A stretch of DNA of 57,568 nt from Thermoleophilia bacterium (GCA_025928655.1 JAICJC010000007.1:1-57568), one strand, 5' to 3'; positions 42,075 through 49,699 are shown, counted from the first letter of the stretch. Notes: a model not told the origin generated them from the sequence alone. Numbers and translations are program-made.

Positions 42075-42830
42075 CTAGCCCCTGGGCTGCGGCGGCTCCC
42101 AGCCGCTGCTCGTCAGGTCGACGCCCCCGTCGATGGCGATCGTCTGGCCGGTGACGTAGCCGGCCGCGGGCGAGGCCAGGAAGGCGATCAGGTCGCCCAC
42201 CTCGGCGGCGCTCCCGAGCCGCTTCATGGGCACCTGCGCGGCCACCTCGTCCAGGTCGAGCCCGTAGCCGCGGACGCCCTCCGTGTCGATCCACCCCGGC
42301 GCGACGCAGTTGAGCGCGATGCCGTGGCGGCCCCATTCCATCGCGAGCGTGCGCGTGAGCGCCCCCATCCCCGCCCGCGCCGCCGAGGAGTGGGCCATCC
42401 CTGCGATGCCGCGCTCGGGGCACAGGACGACCGAGATCACCCGGCCGCCGCCGTTCGGGATCATCCACCGCTTCGCCACGGCCTGGGTCAGGAACCAGGG
42501 GGCGTCCAGGTTCAGGCGCCGTACGGCCCGCCAGCCGCCGGGGGTGATGTCCTCGGCGGCGGCCGTGAACTGGCCGCCGGCGTTGTTGACGAGGCAGTCG
42601 ATCCGCCCGAACCGCTCCAGGCACTCGTCGACCAGCCCGGCCTGCACCTCCGGCCCGCGGATGTCTCCAGGATGGACGACGCACGCCTCCCCGATCAGCG
42701 CGTGCGTCTCCTCGAGCGGCTCCGCCCGGCGACCGGCGATCACCACCCCGAAACCGTCGCGATGGAGGGCGAGCGCGGCCGCCCGGCCGATGCCGGTCCC
42801 GCCCCCCGTGACGATCGCGGCGCGCTCCAC
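42075..42830 (-). CDS. SDR-family protein with altered active site
   Basis: 251 residues starting GTG 42830, 6 nt after a TAGGTT box (minus strand, 42837-42842). The cofactor motif TGGGTGIG and NNAGG are intact. In the active site the usual Tyr-x3-Lys is replaced by His-x3-Arg (AHSSAARAGMGALTRTLAMEWG), and the usual Ser region reads ISVVLCPE. Peroxisomal-type 2,4-dienoyl-CoA reductases also lack the tyrosine, with a similar HAGxAK-AMTRHLAVEWG stretch, so reduction of a dienoyl-CoA-like substrate is possible; the Arg is unexplained. Heads the SDR-MoxR-CoxE operon. Confidence 0.85.
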   Translation of the reverse strand: MERAAIVTGGGTGIGRAAALALHRDGFGVVIAGRRAEPLEETHALIGEACVVHPGDIRGPEVQAGLVDECLERFGRIDCLVNNAGGQFTAAAEDITPGGWRAVRRLNLDAPWFLTQAVAKRWMIPNGGGRVISVVLCPERGIAGMAHSSAARAGMGALTRTLAMEWGRHGIALNCVAPGWIDTEGVRGYGLDLDEVAAQVPMKRLGSAAEVGDLIAFLASPAAGYVTGQTIAIDGGVDLTSSGWEPPQPRG

Positions 42831-42862
42831 GGGGTGAACCTACCAGAGCAGCCCGATGCCCT

Positions 42863-42916
42863 TTTACGTCGACTGGCCGGGCCCGTACACTTCCATGAGA
42901 ACCACGGAGGTGCGCG
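42863..42916 (+). promoter_or_regulatory. promoter and ribosome site of the HNH gene (ATT start)
   Basis: A possible -35 (TTTACG, 42863-42868) is followed after 17 bp by the -10 box TACACT (42886-42891). A strong GGAGG (42906-42910) ends 6 nt before ATT 42917. ATG 42944 is 33 nt from the ribosome site, and the ATG at 42895 is out of frame and upstream of the expected RNA start. Confidence 0.55.
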
Positions 42917-43444
42917 ATTCGCTGTCTGCTGCTCGACGCAACCATGCGACCAACCAGCCTCGTCACGCGTGAGCGGGCGGTGTCGCTGGTCGTGTGCGGC
43001 CAGGCTCAGGTGATCGCCGACGACCCGGACGTCGTCTACCGGTCGGAGCACCTGCGGGTCGCCCTGCCGGTCATCCTCCAGGTGCCGGCGTACGTCGAGC
43101 TGCGGCCGATCGTGAAGCGCAACGTGGTCCGGCGCGTGCTCTTCTGCCGCGACAACTGGCGCTGCGCCTACTGCGGCCGCGAGGGCGGGCCGCGCGACCT
43201 GACGATGGATCACGTGAAGCCGCTCTCGCGCGGCGGCGAGCACAGCTGGGACAACGTCGTGAGCGCCTGCCGGCGCTGCAACCACCGCAAGGGCAACCGG
43301 CTGCCGTACGAGGCCGGCATGTACCCGCGCAACGTCCCCAAGGCGCCGGACATGGTGCAGGTCGCCTGGGCCGGCCGGCTCACGCACCCGCTGCAGCGCG
43401 AGTACGTGGCCGCCTGGCACAAGGTGCCCGAAGCGGTGCTCTAG
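42917..43444 (+). CDS. HNH endonuclease, probable ATT start
   Basis: 175 residues if started at ATT 42917, 166 if at ATG 42944. Residues just after ATT, RCLLLDATMRPTSLVTRERAVSLVV, match the conserved beginning of this HNH family (typically M-R-x-LLLNATYEPL), which ATG 42944 would cut off. The C-terminal HNH domain has CAYCG, the metal/catalytic TMDHVKPLSRGG, and the second pair CRRCNHRKGNR. A stop at 42896-42898 closes the frame upstream. Function is probably a DNA nuclease of housekeeping or mobile origin; no partner gene is seen. The stop shares CTAG with the convergent aminotransferase. Confidence 0.85.
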   Translation: MRCLLLDATMRPTSLVTRERAVSLVVCGQAQVIADDPDVVYRSEHLRVALPVILQVPAYVELRPIVKRNVVRRVLFCRDNWRCAYCGREGGPRDLTMDHVKPLSRGGEHSWDNVVSACRRCNHRKGNRLPYEAGMYPRNVPKAPDMVQVAWAGRLTHPLQREYVAAWHKVPEAVL

Positions 43445-44295
43445 GCGCCCGCGGCCCGGCGCAGCGCCGCCTGCATGGCGGCCGCGACCGGCCCCGGGCA
43501 GCCGTCGCCCACGGCGGCGCCGTCGATCCGCACGACCGGCATCACCTCGCGCACGCTGGACGAGGTGAAGACCTCGGCGGCCGCCGCCAGCCGCCGGCGC
43601 GGGTAGGCGCCCTGCTCGACCTCCATCCGCGCCTCTGCGGCGGCGGCCAGCAGCGCCTCGCGGGTGACGCCCGCCAGGATCCCCAGGTCGAGCCCGGGCG
43701 TGTGCAGGACGCCCTCCTCGACGAACCACACGTTCGAGGTCGGGCATTCGAGCGCGATGCCCTCGAGGGAGAGGAACAGGGCGTCGTCGGCGCCGCGCTT
43801 GCGGGCCTCGTGCTGGGCGGCCATGTTCACGGCGTAGCTGGTGGACTTGACCCCGGCCAGCAGCCACGGCGAGGCCTGGCGCGCGGTCGTGCCGATCGCG
43901 AGCTGGAGCGTCGCCAGCTCGATCCCGCGCGCCCGCATGGCGTCCAGCCCCTCCTGCAGCGGCGTCACGAGCGCGAAGCCCGTGGGGCCGTCGCCGGCCC
44001 CCGGCGTCCACACCAGCCGCAGCACGGCGTCGACCCCGCCGAGGCCGGCGAGCGCCTCGCCGACGAGCGCCGCGAGCCCGGTCGCATCCGGCGCCTCCAG
44101 CTCGAGCACCTCTGCCGATCGGACCAGGCGGTCGAGGTGCTCGGCGACCCGGAACGGGCGCCCCCCGTACACCCGCAGGGTCTCGAACGCCGCCCGGCCC
44201 CGCAGCACCGCCTCGTCGTCGGCCCGCAGCCAGGGCCGGCGCGGGTCGACGAGGCCGTGGCCGAGCACGGCGAGCGCGAGCGGGTCCCTCGACAT
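43441..44295 (-). CDS. class IV PLP aminotransferase (IlvE/PabC-like)
   Basis: 284 residues, fold-type IV. The PLP lysine lies in LLAGVKSTSYAVNMAAQHEARKRGADDALFL; TSNVWFVEEG and VTREALL provide the phosphate cup. It starts LALAVLGHGLVDP and FETLRVYGGRPFRVAEHLDRL. The family contains branched-chain aminotransferases, D-amino-acid aminotransferases and aminodeoxychorismate lyases. With ilvC, ilvD and leuCD in the window a branched-chain role is attractive but not proven; the short N-terminus is nearer PabC. TAGCAT (minus strand, 44304-44309) ends 8 nt before ATG 44295. Confidence 0.88.
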   Translation of the reverse strand: MSRDPLALAVLGHGLVDPRRPWLRADDEAVLRGRAAFETLRVYGGRPFRVAEHLDRLVRSAEVLELEAPDATGLAALVGEALAGLGGVDAVLRLVWTPGAGDGPTGFALVTPLQEGLDAMRARGIELATLQLAIGTTARQASPWLLAGVKSTSYAVNMAAQHEARKRGADDALFLSLEGIALECPTSNVWFVEEGVLHTPGLDLGILAGVTREALLAAAAEARMEVEQGAYPRRRLAAAAEVFTSSSVREVMPVVRIDGAAVGDGCPGPVAAAMQAALRRAAGA

Positions 44296-44302
44296 GCTGT
44301 GC

Positions 44303-44309
44303 GATGCTA
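44303..44309. promoter_or_regulatory. overlapping divergent -10 boxes, aminotransferase and methyltransferase
   Basis: Minus-strand TAGCAT (44304-44309) and plus-strand GATGCT (44303-44308) almost coincide. Distances are 8 nt to ATG 44295 and 7 nt to GTG 44316. The plus-strand box is weaker, with G in place of T at its first base. Confidence 0.42.
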
Positions 44310-44315
44310 CCCGCC

Positions 44316-45044
44316 GTGTCCGCCGTCTCGGAGCGCAAGCGCCACGCCCGCAGCCTGTTCGCCGGCATCGCCGCCGACTACGACCGCTGGGCCCAGGTGC
44401 TGTCCTTCGGCCAGGACCGGCGCTGGCACGACGTGATGGTCGAGACGCTCGCCCCGGCGGCCGGCCGGGAGGGGGCCGTGGTGGCCGACGTCGCCACCGG
44501 GACGGGCGCCGTGGCGATCGCGCTCGCCCGCCGCTACCCGTGCCGCGTGGTCGGCGTCGACCAGAGCCCCGACATGCTCGCGGGCGCCCGGGCGCGGATC
44601 GATGCCGCCGGGCTCGGCGGCCGGATCGAGCTGGTCGAGGCGGACGCCGAGAGGCTGCCCCTGGAGCCCGCCTCGGTCGACGCGCTCACCCACACCTACC
44701 TGCTCCGCTACGTCGACGACCCGGCCGCGGTGCTGCGGACGCTCGCGGGCGCGGTGCGGCCCGGCGGGATCATGGCGTCGCTCGAGTTCGGCGTGCCGCG
44801 CGGCGCGGGCCTGCACGCGTGGCGCCTCTACACCAGGGTCGGCCTGCCGCTGGCAGGCGCCGCGGCGGGGCCGGGGTGGCTGCACACCGGCCGCTTCCTG
44901 GGCCCGAGCATCGAGGGCTTCTGGGAGCGCCACCCGCTCGACTCCGTGCTCGGCATGTGGGCCGACGCCGGGATGGAGCGGATCCGCGCGCGCCGCCTCA
45001 GCATCGGCGGCGGGATCGTCATCTGGGGCGTGCGCGCCGCCTGA
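44316..45044 (+). CDS. UbiE/MenG-like methyltransferase
   Basis: 242 residues from GTG 44316 (an ATG at 44304 is in frame but lies inside the promoter box). Class I SAM methyltransferase: VADVATGTGAVAIALARR (motif I), VGVDQSPDMLAGAR, and the LFAGIAADYDRWAQVLSFGQDRRW opening typical of demethylmenaquinone methyltransferases. Likely the last C-methylation in menaquinone synthesis, or a related quinone or sterol substrate. The NxxxSFG-type N-terminal block is present but not perfect. Overlaps the convergent membrane gene by 26 bp. Confidence 0.86.
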   Translation: MSAVSERKRHARSLFAGIAADYDRWAQVLSFGQDRRWHDVMVETLAPAAGREGAVVADVATGTGAVAIALARRYPCRVVGVDQSPDMLAGARARIDAAGLGGRIELVEADAERLPLEPASVDALTHTYLLRYVDDPAAVLRTLAGAVRPGGIMASLEFGVPRGAGLHAWRLYTRVGLPLAGAAAGPGWLHTGRFLGPSIEGFWERHPLDSVLGMWADAGMERIRARRLSIGGGIVIWGVRAA

Positions 45045-45453
45045 GCAGCTCGTGGGCGCGCTCGGCGTTGCGCGCCACCCACACGCACAGGGCGGCGAGC
45101 GGCAGCTCGATCAGGACGGCCGTCGCGATCGCCATCGCCTCCTCGCTCCCGCGCGAGGCCGTGGCCATGTCGAACCAGGCGTCGCAGGCGAGCATGGTCG
45201 CCGCAGCGGTCGCGGTGCTCTGAATCCAGGGCGAGCGCCTGACGGCGGCGATCGCGGTCGCGATCAGGAGGCCCGCCATCGCGGCGTCGAACCCGCCCCA
45301 GGCCACGTCCCAGTGCCGGGCCAGGTGCCGCTGCGGCAGCTCGTAGGCGATCCACGCCGTCCACGGGACGAGCCCGATGCCCACGATCGCAAAGAGCGGC
45401 GCGACCCAGCGCGGGATCGGTGTCATCGGTTCTGCCTGACCGGGTGTCGCCAT
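45019..45453 (-). CDS. four-helix membrane protein, unknown function
   Basis: 144 residues with hydrophobic segments at about residues 17-36, 50-66, 75-92 and 105-125. The loop motif HWDVAWGGFDAAMAG is reminiscent of a family of small actinobacterial membrane proteins, but I cannot name it. A TACGAT box (minus strand, 45460-45465) ends 6 nt before ATG 45453, supporting this start over ATG 45426. The C-terminus is very basic (ELLRRRARPR). It overlaps the methyltransferase 3' end by 26 bp. Confidence 0.78.
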   Translation of the reverse strand: MATPGQAEPMTPIPRWVAPLFAIVGIGLVPWTAWIAYELPQRHLARHWDVAWGGFDAAMAGLLIATAIAAVRRSPWIQSTATAAATMLACDAWFDMATASRGSEEAMAIATAVLIELPLAALCVWVARNAERAHELLRRRARPR

Positions 45454-45470
45454 GCCGGAATCGTAGATTC

Positions 45471-46129
45471 TCACGCATCGCCCTCCGGCAGGAGACCGAT
45501 CCCGGCCGCCGCCGCGAGCGTCTCGACCGCGGCGAGCGCATCGGAGATGGGCATCCGCGCGCCGGCGAGGCGCTCGGGGTTCACGATGGCGGCCAGGCGG
45601 CAGCGGCGAAGCGTGCAATTGGCGAACGCCGCGGATGCCAATCGCGCGCCCGTCAGGTCGCAGTCCACCATCTCGACCGACTCGAGCGCGCCGTCCTGGA
45701 GGTCGATCTCGGTCATCGCGCACGACTCGAACCGCACCCGCGCCAGCCGGGCGACGCGCAGCGAGGCCAGGTCGAGCCGGCAGCCGCGCACGGTCACGTC
45801 CTCGAGCCGGGCATTCGCGAGCTCGATGCCGGTCAGTCGCATGTCGAGCAGCTCGACCCGCGCAGGGTGATCCCGTCCGCCCGGGCGTTCGCCCAGCTTC
45901 CGCCCTCGACCCGGGCGGCGCGCAGCGAGGCGCCGCGCAGGGAAGCGCCGGTCAGGTCGACGTCGGCGAGCGCGGCTTCGAGCAGCTCGGCGCCGTCGGC
46001 GGACTGCCCGGACAGATCGAGCCCCGCGAGGCGCACTGCGCGCAGCGTCGCGCCGGCGAGCGCGCCGGCCGCGGGCGCGATCGTCTCGAGCTCCTCGCCG
46101 AGATCGGGAGGAGCCGGCCCGTCATTCAG
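45471..46129 (-). pseudogene. pentapeptide-repeat protein gene with a frameshift
   Basis: Two frames join into one protein of about 219 residues. The first (46129 to about 45860) reads DGPAPPDLGEELETIAPAAG and then pentapeptide repeats such as ALADVDLTGASLRGASLRAA. The second (to 45471) continues with RLTGIELANARLEDVTVRG and more A(D/N)Lxx-type units. The shift lies near 45857-45859, a GGG on the coding strand: one additional G would restore LRGVELLDMRLTG. The only start in frame one overlapping the cupin gene is CTG 46129; GTG 46036 is the alternative. It could be a pseudogene, an assembly error, or a slippery site. Confidence 0.65.
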
Positions 46130-46649
46130 CCGGGACCATCTCCTCGAGGTAGCTGGCAGAGCGTCGCGCCAGGCGCCCGTCGGCGCCGGTCTCGTAGTAG
46201 CCCATCCGCCACAGCGGCGGAGAGTAGATGTGGAGCGACACGGCCGGCTCCGTGCCGGCGTGGCGGACGTCGTGGATCCGGGAGGCGTCGAACTCGAAGC
46301 CCTCGCCCGGCGAGTACGTGGTCTCGTCGAGCTCGGCCGACCCGAGCACCATGCGCAGCTCGGACAGGTTCCCGTCGACGACCCGCACGGCGCCCGACGA
46401 GACGTCGTGGTCGTGGAGGCCCGTCTCCTGCGCCGACACCCAGGTCAGCAGCCACGCCTCCACATGGTGATCGCGGTGCAGGCGCGCGTAGTAGCGCTCG
46501 TCGATGTCGTGGCGGACGAGGCCGCGCCACAGCTGCGGCCGGCCGGCGAGCTCCTCGGCGAGGGCGCGCAGCTCGGCCGGCTCGAGGTCGCGGTCGGCGC
46601 TGCAGCGCTCCGCGAACCAGGCCGCGATCTCGGCGTAGGGATCGTTCAT
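46122..46649 (-). CDS. cupin-fold, cysteine-dioxygenase-like protein
   Basis: 175 residues from ATG 46649, with GGAGG about 6 nt upstream. The cupin metal motifs are visible: LLTWVSAQETGLHDHDVSSGAVRV (HxH plus Glu-like positions) and the second motif GEGFEFDASRIHDVRHAG (His). The family resembles cysteine dioxygenase type I (iron, oxidises a thiol). The start overlaps the amidohydrolase stop (ATGA). The substrate is unknown. Confidence 0.82.
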   Translation of the reverse strand: MNDPYAEIAAWFAERCSADRDLEPAELRALAEELAGRPQLWRGLVRHDIDERYYARLHRDHHVEAWLLTWVSAQETGLHDHDVSSGAVRVVDGNLSELRMVLGSAELDETTYSPGEGFEFDASRIHDVRHAGTEPAVSLHIYSPPLWRMGYYETGADGRLARRSASYLEEMVPAE

Positions 46650-47614
46650 GGGACACCTCCCTGGGGATGGAGGACCCGGGCCGGGTTGCGCTCGGCGACC
46701 GCCCGGCCCACGAACGGGCCGAGCGCCTCGAGCGCGCCCAGGAGCGGCGCCGGGTCGATGACGGGAATGTCGGTGCCGAGCACGATCTGCTCGGCGCCGT
46801 AGGCCGCCAGTGCGAGCTCGAGGTCGAGCCGCTGGCAGGATGCGGAATCGAGGAACAGGTTGCGATCGATGGCGCGGGCGCTGCCGTTGAACGTGCGCCA
46901 GCGCCCCTCCAGGAAGGGCGCGCCGCCCGCCATGATCCCGAACACCACCCGCAGCGCCGGGTACGCCGCGGCGCCGAGCGCGCGCCAGGTCGCGAAGGCG
47001 CGCAGCGACCAGGACGGGTACTGGGCGAGCGGCGTCCACCACGCCGGCAGGCGGGTGTCGGCCGGGTCGGGCCGCGTCCACGGCGCCGGGCCGGGGTGCA
47101 CGAAGAGCGGGCGGCCGGCCGACTCGAGCACCCGCAGCACCGGCGCGCAGCGGTCGAGGCCCGCCGGCGTGGCGAGCGCCTCGCTCGGGAGCGAGAGCCC
47201 GACGAAGCCGTCCTCCAGCCGGCGGGCGACGCCTGCCGCACCGGCGTCCGCCGCGGCCAGGCAGGCCGCCGCAAAGGCACGTATGCGCCCGCCCGACCCG
47301 GCGGAGATCTCGGCGATGCCGTCGTGGTAGGCGTCCAGCAGCGGGCCGGCCTCGTCCTCGGACAGCGACTCGACCCCGATCGGCGTCGAGATCGAGATCA
47401 CGGCGGTGTCGATCTCCCCCGCGTCCAGGATGGCGAGGCGGCGCCCCGGGTCGTGGGCGGCGGCGGAGAGCGGCCCCCCGGGCTCGAAGCCGAGCTCGAG
47501 GCGCATGCCGTCGCCGCTCCCGTAGACGCGCGGCGGCCGGTCACGCGCGGCGAGGGCCGAGATGAAGCCCTCCGGCCACAGATGCTGGTGCAGATCGACG
47601 CGCGTCTTGCGCAC
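46646..47614 (-). CDS. amidohydrolase family 2 (TIM-barrel) protein
   Basis: 322 residues from GTG 47614. It begins RKTRVDLHQHLWPEGFI (HxH metal motif), with a later His in LFVHPGPAPW and Asp in VLGTDIPVID. Matches amidohydrolase_2/ACMSD-like hydrolases or decarboxylases. First gene of the amidohydrolase-cupin-pentapeptide operon, divergent from a LacI-type regulator that probably controls it; the 32-bp gap contains candidate operator half-sites. No good -10 box is visible for this gene. Confidence 0.87.
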   Translation of the reverse strand: MRKTRVDLHQHLWPEGFISALAARDRPPRVYGSGDGMRLELGFEPGGPLSAAAHDPGRRLAILDAGEIDTAVISISTPIGVESLSEDEAGPLLDAYHDGIAEISAGSGGRIRAFAAACLAAADAGAAGVARRLEDGFVGLSLPSEALATPAGLDRCAPVLRVLESAGRPLFVHPGPAPWTRPDPADTRLPAWWTPLAQYPSWSLRAFATWRALGAAAYPALRVVFGIMAGGAPFLEGRWRTFNGSARAIDRNLFLDSASCQRLDLELALAAYGAEQIVLGTDIPVIDPAPLLGALEALGPFVGRAVAERNPARVLHPQGGVP

Positions 47615-47623
47615 CCCCGGGTC

Positions 47624-47650
47624 TTGTGAAACGATTAACTCCGATTGTGA
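47624..47650. promoter_or_regulatory. candidate regulator binding region, TTGTGA direct repeats
   Basis: TTGTGA occurs at 47624-47629 and 47645-47650, exactly 21 bp apart (two helical turns), each followed by a CGAT-containing sequence. The region covers the probable -10 (TTAACT) and start (GTG 47647) of the LacI-type gene and precedes the amidohydrolase start. Confidence 0.4.
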
Positions 47651-48615
47651 CCGATAGACGCCCCAGACGCAAGCGGGCCACGCTCCGCGACGTCGCGGAG
47701 CTGACCGGCCTCTCCACCGCCGGCGTCTCGTACGCCCTGCGCGGCCAGCGTGTGTCGCCGGCCACGGCCGAGCGGGTGCGCGACGCGGCCGATCGCATCG
47801 GGTTCCGCTCCGACCCGATCGCCCGGGCCCTGCGCAGCGGCTCTTCCGGCGTGATCGGCGTGATCGGCGGCAGCCTGGCCGACTACTGGCACCAGGAGTT
47901 CGCGTCGGAGCTGCAGCGGCACCTGCGCCGGCGCGGCCGCCACATGCTGCTCGCCGACGCCGACGGCGACGCCGACACGGAGCTCGAGCGCGCCCATGGG
48001 CTCGTCGACCAGCGCGTCGACGGCCTGATCGCGCTCCCCGTGGCGCCGGGCTCGGACGGCTGGCGCGAGGTCGTCGCCGAGCTGCCGGTCGTGGCCGTCG
48101 GCGCGGCGCTCCCCGCGCCGGCCGGGGCGATCCGCTTCCCGGCGGACGCCGGGTCTGACCTGATGCTCGACCATCTGCGCGACCTGGGGCACGAGCGGAT
48201 CGCGGTGCTCGCGTCGGGCATGCACCGGCCGCGCCGGCGGCGGGGCGTCCAGACCCGCGTGTGCGGGTTCTCGGCTGCCGAGGGGCGCGCGGCGGCGGTC
48301 TCGGCCCTGCGCCGTCCCGGCCGCCCGACGGCGATCTTCGCCCTCTCGGACGCGCTCGCCTACGGCGCCTACATGGCGTGCGCCGAGCTCGGCCTGCGGA
48401 TCCCCGGCGACGTGTCGGTGGCCGGATTCGACGACCACCCCATCTCACGCCTGGTGGCGCCACCGCTGACGACGGTCAGCTGGGACACGGCCCGGGCGGC
48501 CGGGGCGGCGGCGGCCATGCTGCTCGACACGATCGAGGGCCGGCGCCGCGTCCGCCCCGAGCTGGTCATGCCGCCCCGGCTCGTCATCCGCGGCTCGACC
48601 GCCCCGCCCGCATAG
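47647..48615 (+). CDS. LacI-family transcriptional regulator
   Basis: 322 residues from GTG 47647 (GTG 47626 would add seven). N-terminal HTH: ATLRDVAELTGLSTAGVSYALRGQ, hinge helix SDPIARALRSG. The periplasmic-binding-protein-like ligand domain runs to the end, with GVIGVIGGSLADYWHQEFASELQR and SVAGFDDHPISRLVAPPLTTV. Regulates by effector-dependent DNA binding; the divergent amidohydrolase operon is the obvious target. A TTAACT sequence ends 6 nt before GTG 47647. Two BIME-like repeats follow the stop. Confidence 0.92.
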   Translation: MTDRRPRRKRATLRDVAELTGLSTAGVSYALRGQRVSPATAERVRDAADRIGFRSDPIARALRSGSSGVIGVIGGSLADYWHQEFASELQRHLRRRGRHMLLADADGDADTELERAHGLVDQRVDGLIALPVAPGSDGWREVVAELPVVAVGAALPAPAGAIRFPADAGSDLMLDHLRDLGHERIAVLASGMHRPRRRRGVQTRVCGFSAAEGRAAAVSALRRPGRPTAIFALSDALAYGAYMACAELGLRIPGDVSVAGFDDHPISRLVAPPLTTVSWDTARAAGAAAAMLLDTIEGRRRVRPELVMPPRLVIRGSTAPPA

Positions 48616-48634
48616 CCGGTGCCTGGCACCGGTC

Positions 48635-48853
48635 ATGCACCAAACGGGGTCAGACCCCTTCTGGTGCGGCCGACGCGTCCCGCCGCCAGGAACGTGCCAC
48701 AGAACTGTGGCGGCCGCCGTTCGGGGTCTGACCCCGACTTCGGCCACGCGGATGCACCAAACAGGGTCAGACCCCTTCTGGTGCGGCCGACGCGTCCCGC
48801 CGCCAAGAACCTGCCACAGAATTGTCACGGCCGCCGTTCGGGGTCTGACCCGT
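48635..48853. repeat. tandem pair of BIME-like composite repeats
   Basis: Two direct copies, 48635-48751 and 48752-48853 (period 117 bp). Each has the 31-bp GCACCA/GGGGTC palindrome, a ~55-bp spacer containing CCACAG-AA-CTGTGG (perfect in copy 1, degraded in copy 2), then CCGTTC and an inverted GGGGTCTGACCCC core. The second core of copy 2 has lost one C and ends at the GNAT stop codon. They fill the gap between the convergent lacI-like and GNAT genes; no credible gene is inside. Confidence 0.88.
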
Positions 48854-49699
48854 CTATTCGCTCGAGAGCATGATGTAGGTGCGGTCGCGGGTCATGCCGA
48901 CCCGCTCGTAGAGGCGGACGGCGCCGGTGGGGTTGTCGGAATCGACCTTGAGGCCGACCGTCTCGAGGCCACGGTGGTGGAACTCCGCGAACGCCGCCCG
49001 CAGGAGCGCCTCGCCGAGGCCGCGGCCGCGCCAGGACGGGCGCACGGCCAGGTCCTTGACCCAGCCCTCGCGCCAGCACAGGCACACGCCGGCGAGCTCC
49101 GCGCCGGCCTCGGCCAGGAGCCAGACGCCGGGATCGAAGCCGGGATCCTTCGTCATCCACGGGTGCCAGCGGGCGAAGGGCAGCACCTCCTCGGCGCTCG
49201 CGGCGAACGCCTCCACGAGCAGCTCGTGAACGGCCGCGGCGTCGGCGTCCGCATACGTGCGCACCGAGATGCTTTCGGGCCAGTGCGGCGCCGGCCCCTC
49301 CGCCGAGACGTCCTTCTGCATCCGCACGACCTCGCGCGTCCGCTTCCAGCCGCGCAGCGCGTAGAGCGAGACCAGATCCTGGGCCGCGTCGGGCACGATC
49401 GTCTCCAGACGGCCGCCCTGGCGCGTGACGGCGTCGAGCAGCGCACCCGCGACCGCACCGCCGCGATGGTGGGGGTGCGGCCACACCTCGACGTAGGCGT
49501 CCTCGAGCGTGGCGTACCCGATGACCCGGTCGTCCCCGTCGAGCGCCACCCACGCGCGGCCGAGGTCCCAGGCTGCCCGCAGGTGGTCGGCGGTCGTCTC
49601 GGACGCCCCGTGCAGCGCGAGCGAGAGGGCCTCCGAGACCTCGTGGGCCGCCTCGACGTCCGACATGCCCGCCGGCCGGACGAGCACCTCCGCGGTCAA
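48854..49699 (-). CDS. double-GNAT acetyltransferase, MshD-like
   Basis: 281 residues with two GNAT domains. The C-terminal one is intact (DLAVRPSWRGRGLGEALLRAAF, the acetyl-CoA loop RxxGxG; then NPTGAVRLYERVGM). The N-terminal one is degenerate (VEVWPHPHHRGGAVAGALLDAV). This is the layout of mycothiol synthase MshD, though the sequence is not close enough to name it. Stop at 48854 lies against the tandem repeat; the ATG overlaps the quinone-reductase stop (49696-49699), so the two genes are cotranslated. Confidence 0.88.
   Translation of the reverse strand: MTAEVLVRPAGMSDVEAAHEVSEALSLALHGASETTADHLRAAWDLGRAWVALDGDDRVIGYATLEDAYVEVWPHPHHRGGAVAGALLDAVTRQGGRLETIVPDAAQDLVSLYALRGWKRTREVVRMQKDVSAEGPAPHWPESISVRTYADADAAAVHELLVEAFAASAEEVLPFARWHPWMTKDPGFDPGVWLLAEAGAELAGVCLCWREGWVKDLAVRPSWRGRGLGEALLRAAFAEFHHRGLETVGLKVDSDNPTGAVRLYERVGMTRDRTYIMLSSE

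Noticed and set aside
48635-48873. Small open frames such as MHQTGSDPFWCGRR in the tandem repeats
   Set aside because: They are read from the REP palindromes in either direction, repeat with the DNA unit, and have no independent start signals.
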